DNA from: Pseudomonadales bacterium
GTDB lineage: Bacteria > Pseudomonadota > Gammaproteobacteria > Pseudomonadales > Pseudohongiellaceae
Reading direction: 5' to 3'
DNA: 48,805 nucleotides
Assembly (NCBI GenBank): GCA_028281635.1
Contig: JANQJM010000104.1
Coordinates: 1 to 48,805 of the forward strand
Made by a program: the position numbers and the translations under genes. The notes under the pieces were generated by a model. It had not been told where the DNA came from, made no database searches, and was given only the letters and a program-made list of their open reading frames with translations. Of this stretch, positions 37,974 through 45,702 are shown in pieces (position 1 is the stretch's first letter; each line of letters begins with the position of its first letter).

Positions 37974-38851
37974 TAGAACCAGCGCCAACCGTAGGTGTTA
38001 AAAAAGCGTCTAGCGGACTGGATAAAAAGACCTATATGTTTTATTCCTTTTCGCGCGGAATTTCCTCCGTGATGCACAATCTTCATTGCAGGTAAATAAG
38101 CGAGTGTATTTATTTCACTTAATCGCATGGAGAGATCAAAATCTTCGAAATATAAAAAATAATCTTCGTTAAACCCTGCAGCTTTTTGTAAGGCTTCAGT
38201 GCTACATAACATGAAGCAACCACTAATGATTGGGACATCTTTTGTTGGATGCTCTTCGCTAAGATCGCGCATCTCAAATAGTGCTAATCGCTTATTAAAT
38301 AAGCTCCTAATACCTTCTGGCATAAAGCCTCGGAGAAAAAAGTCGAAAACCGTGGGAGAGTGCTTACAAAGGTATTGCTTTTGTCCATTCTTAAACTGAG
38401 CTTGGGGACTTACGGCGGCCACGTCAGGATTGCCCAATAGATAGTTAACCCCTTCATTCAGTGCTCGTTCTTCGACTTCAATGTCGGAATTCATTATCAG
38501 AGAGAATCGTGCTGTGGATTTCATGATCGCCAGATTATGTCCAGCACCATAGCCCACGTTACCTTGCCCCTGTATCAATCTCAGCTCACTGCGAAGTGCC
38601 AATAGTTTCGATTGCTGGTTAGTAAACTGTTGTAAGTCAACTTCGTTATTTTCACTATTGTCGATGATGGTGATTGTGGAATTTAATGAATCGTCATTAG
38701 AATCTCCGACGACGAAATTTTCGAGTGCGCTAAGAAGTGAGCTCAGCGCACTTTCCAACTCACCTTCCTTTGAGTGGTAACTGACAATGCTAATTGAAAG
38801 AAGGTTTTCGATAGATGCGGTCACGAAGTAGTTTTGCCACCCGTCAGGCAA
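37973..38851 (-). CDS. Family 2 glycosyltransferase, rhamnosyltransferase-like
   Basis: A 292-aa GT-A glycosyltransferase of the WbbL/rhamnosyltransferase group. ISIVSYHSKEGELESAL opens the fold, GNVGYGAGHNLAIMKS is the family loop, SLIMNSDIEVEE is the metal/nucleotide site, and FLYFEDFDLSMRL holds the acceptor ED motif. The C terminus carries HHGGNSARKG. The listed start is TTG; a GTG at 38824 is an alternative. Its stop overlaps the downstream epimerase start, and the dTDP-rhamnose genes follow, so rhamnose transfer to a lipid-linked or protein-linked glycan is the likely job. Confidence 0.85.
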   Translation of the reverse strand: MPDGWQNYFVTASIENLLSISIVSYHSKEGELESALSSLLSALENFVVGDSNDDSLNSTITIIDNSENNEVDLQQFTNQQSKLLALRSELRLIQGQGNVGYGAGHNLAIMKSTARFSLIMNSDIEVEERALNEGVNYLLGNPDVAAVSPQAQFKNGQKQYLCKHSPTVFDFFLRGFMPEGIRSLFNKRLALFEMRDLSEEHPTKDVPIISGCFMLCSTEALQKAAGFNEDYFLYFEDFDLSMRLSEINTLAYLPAMKIVHHGGNSARKGIKHIGLFIQSARRFFNTYGWRWF

Positions 38852-38989
38852 CCTGAATTGATGTTGTTATGGGTGCATTGTATGCGAGCGGAGTGTGACA
38901 CAGCCAGTTTTCATGATCTTGCCCTTCTTTGCGGTGATCGAGCTAATCTAGGAGGAAGTAGAGGGGCGGTAGGTGCGGCAAATAATCAA

Positions 38990-39694
38990 TCATTGCTCAA
39001 CGAGGCGATCACCGAAAGGTGTAGACACCACGCGCATGCCAGGAGGAACGTCTTCCGGAGGAATTCTGCGGGGCTGGAAACGTGTAGTTGAAGTGGCTTG
39101 ATTCGACACCGCCGCGCGATTACGCTCCCGCAAGGCAGTAAACGGATTGCGAGGGGCATCACTTTGTGCTTCAGCATCAGCTCCTTCAATCACCTCTCCT
39201 GATGGCTCAGCGTGTACCGGCTCCGTTGCAATAGCAATCGCATCAGCCGTGGTAAGGCTTAAAGAAGAGATATTGGTAGTGGAATCACAACTAACTCCTT
39301 GATCCGGGAAATCGCCACAAGGAACGGATGTGGGAAACCTGATAGCAACGTGTCCCGCCCCATAATTTACTACCGCATACAGTTCATGCCCTGGTATGGC
39401 GTTGATCCCTTCATGTAGCGGTACTCGCACAACTTGCCCATTCAAGTGCCGCAATAAAGCGATTTGTTTGTTGCCGATATGAGAAGTACCTACCAACGTG
39501 AATGTGGGTGCTGCCTGGGTGTTGCGGGTTCCGCGACTACTTGGCGTAATCTGGCCTGAAGTAGCGGTATTATTCGGAGTGGAATCCAAGTTTTCGAATA
39601 AGCTGAATAATTCTGGCGCTGGCTGATCATTTTGCGCTATCAATAGACTTGGCACGATAGCAGCGACAATAAGCACCGAAGATGGAAATTTCAT
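38990..39694 (-). CDS. Secreted protein of unknown function
   Basis: I do not recognise a family. The ATG at 39694 has TGGAG eight bases upstream and begins a clean signal peptide (KFPSSVLIVAAIVPSLLIAQ), giving about 234 aa. A disordered Ser/Thr/Pro-rich stretch follows (about 20-60), then one compact beta-rich segment (about 62-105; FTLVGTSHIGNKQIALLR, VVRVPLHEGINAIPGHEL) that loosely recalls the HR domain of GspC or PilP periplasmic proteins. A single cysteine pair is spaced 11 residues apart (PCGDFPDQGVSC). The C-terminal third is Arg/Pro-rich. It sits between the glycosyltransferase-flavoprotein fusion and the GT2 gene, so a periplasmic role in surface-layer export or assembly is possible. 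Confidence 0.7.
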   Translation of the reverse strand: MKFPSSVLIVAAIVPSLLIAQNDQPAPELFSLFENLDSTPNNTATSGQITPSSRGTRNTQAAPTFTLVGTSHIGNKQIALLRHLNGQVVRVPLHEGINAIPGHELYAVVNYGAGHVAIRFPTSVPCGDFPDQGVSCDSTTNISSLSLTTADAIAIATEPVHAEPSGEVIEGADAEAQSDAPRNPFTALRERNRAAVSNQATSTTRFQPRRIPPEDVPPGMRVVSTPFGDRLVEQ

Positions 39695-39853
39695 TCTATG
39701 TCTCCAGAAAACTCCAGAAATTACCAAAGCCGCCGAACCTGACTTTGCTAGGTGAAAGCGCCTCTATAAACAATTGGACGATATAACACGAAATAAAGTT
39801 CTTATCGCACTAATGCAGAAATGGACTGAGAACATCATAATATCCCCTGCTTT

Positions 39854-42694
39854 CTATGGATTCCCATGCGCTACTGGCTCTATAGCCAATGCAAGCAACG
39901 CCTCATCGACAAGCTTCAAAATGCTAGTAAGATGCTGCCCTAAGCCGTTTCCTACCTTTGGGTTTCCATTGAACACACTGTCCCCGATTCTAATTAGAGG
40001 AACTCCATCTATCGAGCTGAACAATTGATTCGGATTGCGCACGTACGGGCGATAGATATAAGGTGGCTCAATAGTTGTCTCTTCATTTGGATCGATCCTA
40101 TCAGAGAGATAAAACAGCAGATCGACAATCCCAGTATCAAGGCTATCCAATTTTCCTTGATTTTTAGTTAGGAATGCTGAGAGTTTCTCAGGCCGGTCTA
40201 ACTCTGAATTTAGAAAGTTGAAGCCTTTGTAATCCAAGTTAATGATGAGCAGGATTTCGTTTATGTCTGGGAGCAATTTACCTGGCCAGATATAAACCAA
40301 ATTCTTAGATTGAAAAGATTCTACCAGCTCTAAGAGTTCTCTATATAGGCCTAGAGGCACTTTGGTAATCTTAAACATAGAGGACAATACCGGCTTATCC
40401 TTAATTTTAGGATAGGCATAGCCGCCTGCGAATTCCAAGTTTACATGAAATGAGAATTCAGAATTTGTGCATTCTACACCAAACTGACGAAAGCTATCGT
40501 AGGAGCCCGCTGGTATATTTACTTCAAAAGATTTTGTTTCATCTTTTTGCGATTCTTGTTCAGCAGAAGCAAGTCTTCTTCCTGTTGCATCCACGACTAA
40601 AGTAGCTCGCGCTTTCTTTAGGAAATCCAAACTGTACTCAGAGTCATATAGAAACTTTATTCCCAGATCCTTATTAGAAGCTAGCAATAGTAGTTCCAAC
40701 AACCCTACTGTTGTCCCAAGGAACCCTTCCTGACCAAACTCACTTAACAAATCGACTACTCTGGGATCAATTACTCCTCGCACCAGGCTTACTGGCAGAT
40801 GGGTAAGCCAGTGTCTCGTGTATGCTTGTCTCCTGTGCGACGCGGATGTGCGATTGTCAATGACAAGAATGTTGACCTTTTCTCCCAGCGCAATCTTCAA
40901 TGAATTCGAGAACGCAAGTCCTGCTGGCCCACCTCCTAACACAACAATGTTAAGGCCAGTATCCGAAAACTCTGAGACCAACGTTCCTTCAAGGTCATTA
41001 TCGCCAATATCAAAAAAGCTGTCTTGATATAGCACATGTCCAACATCTTTGGATGTTTGCATTGCGTAATTCCAGCGTTCTCGTAAATCCGTAATTCTAG
41101 CGAGCTCCATCAAAAGGTTATCTTCCACGGTGCGGGTATCGGAACCAGGTCCAGAAAATCGGTCGTAGCATTGAGCTCCCAAACTTTCACTACTTGTGGT
41201 ATGAACATCTTTTGAAAGTAAAAATTTCCCATCTATTGTGGTGAGGTATGCCCAGCCTTTTGTAGCTTGTTGGATCGTGTTGGAATACGCGTTTGGCGCG
41301 CCTTTTAGCCATCTCGCTACGAATTTGGAGGGCTCTTCAATAGGCCTCTGAGCGGCTTCATTAATCAGGATTCGCCTTGCTTCTATGTGCCCTGGCGCAG
41401 TTGCCAGCAGGTTTCTTGTTGAGCTTATAGCCATTTGTTCATTGTCGTATTGAATCTGGCTCCTAACTGACATTGATTCAACCCATTCAATCTGCTTTGG
41501 CAAACAGCATGTCTGTAGATCGTAATTTTTCTGAATAGTTTCGCGCGCATTCCTACCGAGTTCATCACGAATCTTTTTATTCTTTAGTAGATATAGTGCT
41601 TTTTCTGCCAACAGTTTATGGTCAAAAAAGTCACTGAGCAGACCGCTTCTACCATCATCAATGACTTCCTCAACTGGGCCTGTTTTGCTACCTATTATCG
41701 CGCAACCCGTACTCATTGCTTCCAGTAAACTCCAGCTTAAGACAAAAGGGTAGGTGAAGTAGATATGCACCGTAGAAACTCTTAATACGGAAAGGTAATG
41801 CTCGTAAGGAACGGTTCCCAAGAAATGAACTCTCTCCCAGCAAGTGGAATCCATAGTCGAGTGTAACTCTTCCAGCAGAATTGACCTCCAGCTCTTGCCA
41901 GAATTATGTGCCACAGCATACCCTTCGCTATCATTACCGATAATTAGAACTCTGGTTTCAGGTTCGCTCTTGAGAATTTCTGGTAGAGCTCTCATAAAAA
42001 CGTGGAAGCCCCTTAAAGGCTCAAGATTTCGATTTACGAAAGTTATGACTTTTTCCTTCGAGGTTAACTTTATATTGCCATTTATTGTTATTGAGGCGTT
42101 TCTGTCAGGCTTAATTAGGTTACTATCAACACCATCATGGATTACTGAAATCTTGTCTCGAAAAGAATCTGGAAAAGTAGACCGTTGCCAATGCGTTGGG
42201 CTTATACCGCCATCCGCAAACTGCATGTGTAAGATATAGTTAGTATTCTTCAGATTGACGCGACAGGAGTTCATCAGGTCATTTTTGTAGAACTCACTAT
42301 CGAATCCAACATCCAAACCATGTGAGCTATAGAAAAATTCACAATAGATCAATATTTTAGGCTTAGACCAAACTTCTTTTAGAAATAAACTCTCCCCCCA
42401 ACCAGGATGAACTAAGATCACATCTGGCTCAAAACCCTGCTGTTTCAATTGGAAAGCTTCCTTAACGCAACCAATTCCGCGAATTACTTTAGACTCAAAG
42501 TCAAGTAACCATGGGTGTTGGTTTTGCGTATTTCCGCTATCTAGTGAGTATTGCACATAGTTAAGACCTGATAGCTTCGCTTGCTCTGGTGCTCTGAGGC
42601 CAAGAGCTACAACATTGTGCCCTCTCTTAACTAGTGCGGGTGCGAGATACCTAAACTGACCAGGAAAATGTTGATGAATAAGAAGTATGTTCAT
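39854..42694 (-). CDS. Fusion protein: family 4 glycosyltransferase + FAD-dependent monooxygenase-like domain
   Basis: A 946-aa two-enzyme fusion. Residues 1-405 form a GT-B family 4 glycosyltransferase with the Glyco_trans_4_3 N terminus (LIHQHFPGQFRYLAPALVKR) and the donor-site region TYPFVLSWSLLEAMSTG with Glu325; the first Glu of the usual EX7E motif is absent, as in related proteins of this subgroup. Residues 410-575 are a helical linker with no recognised domain. Residues 580-935 look like a flavin monooxygenase: NIVVLGGGPAGLAFS (FAD dinucleotide fold), VVDATGRRL, and RIGDSVFNGNPKVGNGLGQHL, the GD motif that closes the FAD site. No signal peptide or membrane helix. It lies between the methyltransferase and a secreted protein and probably modifies a surface protein or its glycan. 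Acceptor and oxidation substrate unknown. Confidence 0.8.
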   Translation of the reverse strand: MNILLIHQHFPGQFRYLAPALVKRGHNVVALGLRAPEQAKLSGLNYVQYSLDSGNTQNQHPWLLDFESKVIRGIGCVKEAFQLKQQGFEPDVILVHPGWGESLFLKEVWSKPKILIYCEFFYSSHGLDVGFDSEFYKNDLMNSCRVNLKNTNYILHMQFADGGISPTHWQRSTFPDSFRDKISVIHDGVDSNLIKPDRNASITINGNIKLTSKEKVITFVNRNLEPLRGFHVFMRALPEILKSEPETRVLIIGNDSEGYAVAHNSGKSWRSILLEELHSTMDSTCWERVHFLGTVPYEHYLSVLRVSTVHIYFTYPFVLSWSLLEAMSTGCAIIGSKTGPVEEVIDDGRSGLLSDFFDHKLLAEKALYLLKNKKIRDELGRNARETIQKNYDLQTCCLPKQIEWVESMSVRSQIQYDNEQMAISSTRNLLATAPGHIEARRILINEAAQRPIEEPSKFVARWLKGAPNAYSNTIQQATKGWAYLTTIDGKFLLSKDVHTTSSESLGAQCYDRFSGPGSDTRTVEDNLLMELARITDLRERWNYAMQTSKDVGHVLYQDSFFDIGDNDLEGTLVSEFSDTGLNIVVLGGGPAGLAFSNSLKIALGEKVNILVIDNRTSASHRRQAYTRHWLTHLPVSLVRGVIDPRVVDLLSEFGQEGFLGTTVGLLELLLLASNKDLGIKFLYDSEYSLDFLKKARATLVVDATGRRLASAEQESQKDETKSFEVNIPAGSYDSFRQFGVECTNSEFSFHVNLEFAGGYAYPKIKDKPVLSSMFKITKVPLGLYRELLELVESFQSKNLVYIWPGKLLPDINEILLIINLDYKGFNFLNSELDRPEKLSAFLTKNQGKLDSLDTGIVDLLFYLSDRIDPNEETTIEPPYIYRPYVRNPNQLFSSIDGVPLIRIGDSVFNGNPKVGNGLGQHLTSILKLVDEALLALAIEPVAHGNP

Positions 42695-42893
42695 GCAATC
42701 GACTAGTGATGAAATCCGAGCGCATTCGCCAATCAGCTACACCGCTACTATTGAACGGTCTATACACAGAATGTGAATTGCTCGAACTTGAATATGCACG
42801 CTATCAATGAGCTATTCTAGATTGACTTAGAGCAAATTACTCTTAGGTGCGAATTTCTGGTTCTACAATGGTTGGATTGTATTGACCATAAAA

Positions 42894-44447
42894 TTATGAG
42901 GCTATTTGTAAACCTTTTAGCATGGGGAGGTATTTATCTAAAAACTTCTTAGCTTCGGCTTCCAAATCTTTCAAGGATTCTTCAGGATTGGTAAATGATA
43001 CTCCTTCTATAGTCATAGAAAAATTTTTGCCTTGCTTAGACAGGATTTCAACAACAGCTTTTGCAACATCTATCGAAGTCTCTGCACCATTTTGATAGAC
43101 CAACAGACAAAGCTGATGAAAAGATGACAAGTTAATCCCGCCTCCCGTAACTGGGCTCGCGAGATGCGCTACGCTCGCGTCGCTTCGTGATCTTTGCATT
43201 AGATAGTGATTTAACGCAATAGTATTATTTTGGCATTGTTTGCTAAGGCTCAGATCTTGTGCAGGTGAGATTGCCCCTGTTGAGTTTAGCATCATCAAAG
43301 CTTCTGCGACTTCTTTGACTGTAATTGTTTTCTTTACAGCCTTCACCTGACTAAATAAGTCAGCAACCGAAATTGGGCTATAATCAGACATAGCGTCAAC
43401 TAGGGGAACATAGAGATCTTCATTCATTGAGATTTCACCCAATTGAGTGTTTAGTTTCAATGAAACATTATCCTTAGGCAATATGAGAACGAATTTTTGA
43501 TCGATGAGGGCTTCTGATCTCTCCAAGCTTGATAGTCTTCTCAACCCTTTTATCCAATAGTCGCGCCTGAATCGTTTATTGACGATAAAATCTCGTGTTG
43601 TTTCCCTCAGAGTGTTATCAGTTATACCCTTAATGAAATTTATCTGTTCCGGACTAAGATTTATATTATCAATTTGATCTAACACATTCGCGGGACAGGC
43701 GAAACTAAGCTTCGCAGGCTCTAACAAATTGACTACCGAACTGAAGTGCATCGGATGCCACTCCTCGTTGAAGTACTCGTGTGCCAAATATCTTCTGTCT
43801 TTTCCCATCAACTCTTCAATCTGACTGACAACAGCTGGATGGGCCCGTGCGAAGGCTGGATTGGTTTCGATTAGTCCTTTAGCGAATTCAAGTGAGTTTT
43901 CTATACGCCTTAATGTTCCTTGTGCGACTGATCCGTTAATGTCAGCGTGATGTTTCATTAAGTACCTAACTGGTGCGAAGCTTGACCAGCCTGGAAGACT
44001 GTTATAGCAAAGGTACAAAATACCGCCCGCCTTCAATTTTCGCCTGACGAAATCAACTATTACGTTTCTATTTTCGTCTGATATCCAGCTCCAGATACCG
44101 TGCAACCCAATGTAGTCAAAATCTGGCAGATCTCCTCGTGAACAAAATTCAGAGAATGATTCCTCAAACAATTTGGCATCAGATGAAGAGATATCCGCAA
44201 GCTCTTGAGCAAATCCCGCTTGCGTAGGCATAAAATCTGTCCCCCACCAATTGGTAGTTGTGTTGGCGGCGGCGTGTATATTAGTACTGAGGCCCTGGCC
44301 ATATCCCAATTCACAGGCAGCTTCTATTTTTGGCGGTCTTATGCCGTTGTTTAGCAAGGATAAATTACATCGCAACGGATTGAGCTCTGGATAGTATCCG
44401 GTCGTGTAATCTACTTCGGCGTTATAGCCAGCAGTCCAATCTGTCAA
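42894..44447 (-). CDS. SAM methyltransferase with MethyTransf_Reg domain, protein lysine methyltransferase-like
   Basis: A 517-aa protein whose first 200 residues form a class I methyltransferase: ACELGYGQGLSTNIHAA is motif I, DFDYIGLHGIWSWIS motif IV, and LYLCYNSLPGW the family hallmark. Residues about 205-300 match the predicted methyltransferase regulatory domain, and the last 200 are a less conserved helical region. This architecture is that of the rickettsial enzymes PKMT1/2 that methylate lysines of the outer-membrane protein OmpB. The start is TTG with GAGGAG seven bases upstream. Placed between sapC and the glycosyltransferase fusion and just downstream of an S-layer-like gene, it is a good candidate for methylating that protein. 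Substrate is inferred, not shown. Confidence 0.8.
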   Translation of the reverse strand: MTDWTAGYNAEVDYTTGYYPELNPLRCNLSLLNNGIRPPKIEAACELGYGQGLSTNIHAAANTTTNWWGTDFMPTQAGFAQELADISSSDAKLFEESFSEFCSRGDLPDFDYIGLHGIWSWISDENRNVIVDFVRRKLKAGGILYLCYNSLPGWSSFAPVRYLMKHHADINGSVAQGTLRRIENSLEFAKGLIETNPAFARAHPAVVSQIEELMGKDRRYLAHEYFNEEWHPMHFSSVVNLLEPAKLSFACPANVLDQIDNINLSPEQINFIKGITDNTLRETTRDFIVNKRFRRDYWIKGLRRLSSLERSEALIDQKFVLILPKDNVSLKLNTQLGEISMNEDLYVPLVDAMSDYSPISVADLFSQVKAVKKTITVKEVAEALMMLNSTGAISPAQDLSLSKQCQNNTIALNHYLMQRSRSDASVAHLASPVTGGGINLSSFHQLCLLVYQNGAETSIDVAKAVVEILSKQGKNFSMTIEGVSFTNPEESLKDLEAEAKKFLDKYLPMLKGLQIAS

Positions 44448-44582
44448 ACTAAATCTCCTCTCTATCTATTCAACTCGTTGTAGATTTCTAATAAAGATCA
44501 GTCAGCACAATTTTCGTGCAACTCATCTCCTCTAATTTTAGGGCAGAAACAATGGGAATGATGTTCATCCCGATATTGAAAT

Positions 44583-45377
44583 TTAGGATGTGTCCCATCC
44601 CGAGAAACTGATCGAATCCTGGTCAGATAGAATACCTTCTAAGTTTCGTCTCTTAGCTTCATGCTCATTATCGCGTTGCCTAATGTATTCTGCCCTTTTT
44701 CCTATTTCCTTAGTTCTTATAACAGAGAACATGTGGCCATACACAATTGGGAATGCAAGGCATGATTGTAAATTTTCCAGCTTGTTCGGTTCCAACGCGT
44801 TAAAAGCTTCCCCATCTATTTTAAACAACCCCTCTAGTCTTAGATTTTCTACTTGATTTTTGTCAGTGACAGTGAGCTCCCAAGGCGTTAACAAATTTTC
44901 TTCCGCCAGTACATTACAAGCCAATCTTGTTTTTGATCTTTCATTTTCACACAGGTTCAGTGTTCTTAGAATCTCAGCTACCTCTGTAGAGAGTTCACCT
45001 GAATCGTCAAAAATCCGATTTCCTACAGGTTCGTCCGTCAAATACGATTCGTTAACGCAGAAGACAAAGTGGTCTTTCTCAGCGTCTTTAATCAATCTAA
45101 ATGGAAAGCTTCTGAAACCGGTGGGTACTACATTACAAAGCCATTTGTTCTCTGAGTCAACAAAAACGTTTCTCCTTCCATCAATGCTCAACAGAGCAAC
45201 GAGTTTATATTCACCATCTTCTACAAAAAAACCTAAAGGATAGTACGGCAACAGAAACGGAATCTCCGAACCTAGCACTTCAACTATTTGTGTGTTTCTT
45301 GCAAATTCATAATTGGAACTCGCAATCCAGCAGTAATTTTTGTGTTCTTCTTTAGAAATTGCTGCCCAGGTATTCAT
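44583..45377 (-). CDS. SapC family protein
   Basis: A 264-aa SapC-family protein. Family features: EVLGSEIPFLLPYYPLGF near the N terminus, ALLSIDGRRNVFVDSENKW, then VPTGFRSFPFRLI, and the C-terminal LEGLFKIDGEAFNALEPNKL. SapC was named from the Campylobacter fetus surface-array-protein locus; its activity is unknown. Relatives occur beside S-layer proteins and beside flavin halogenase-like and cupin genes in TonB-receptor clusters. No signal peptide. It follows the S-layer-like gene across a terminator and precedes the methyltransferase by 135 bases. The ribosome-binding site is weak. Confidence 0.85.
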   Translation of the reverse strand: MNTWAAISKEEHKNYCWIASSNYEFARNTQIVEVLGSEIPFLLPYYPLGFFVEDGEYKLVALLSIDGRRNVFVDSENKWLCNVVPTGFRSFPFRLIKDAEKDHFVFCVNESYLTDEPVGNRIFDDSGELSTEVAEILRTLNLCENERSKTRLACNVLAEENLLTPWELTVTDKNQVENLRLEGLFKIDGEAFNALEPNKLENLQSCLAFPIVYGHMFSVIRTKEIGKRAEYIRQRDNEHEAKRRNLEGILSDQDSISFSGWDTS

Positions 45378-45622
45378 AACTTATTCTCAATTTGGAAATC
45401 AATTGAAGTTGAGTCTGATATCAATTTAGTTGTGTCCTGTCACATGAATATTTTAATAGAGGTATTTACTCACCGCTAATTAATTGCATTGTAAAAGTCA
45501 TTCTTGAAACAAGCTTTTGGTTTGCGGGGAATCGCTAGACAGCAACTAAAACGAATTACTTGTCGCCTTCACTATCAACTCTCACCACAAATTTAGGTTT
45601 CTTATACACAATAAGGAAGTAC
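45378..45622. other. Non-coding gap upstream of sapC
   Basis: AT-rich sequence between the S-layer terminator and the sapC start. It presumably holds the promoter of the leftward sapC gene, but I see no convincing -35/-10 pair and no gene. Confidence 0.5.
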
Positions 45623-45659
45623 AAAAAAAGGGCGCCTTCTTATGAAGGCGCCCTTTTTT
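45623..45659. terminator. Strong bidirectional terminator after the S-layer-like gene
   Basis: A perfect 10-bp stem (GGGCGCCTTC at 45630-45639, GAAGGCGCCC at 45644-45653) with a TTAT loop is flanked by seven A on the left and six T on the right. It lies 44 bases past the stop of the S-layer-like gene. The strength suits a very highly transcribed gene and insulates sapC from it. Confidence 0.92.
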
Positions 45660-45702
45660 GGGTTTCAGACTAAATCAAAAATGATTTAGCTAATCACTTG
45701 TT

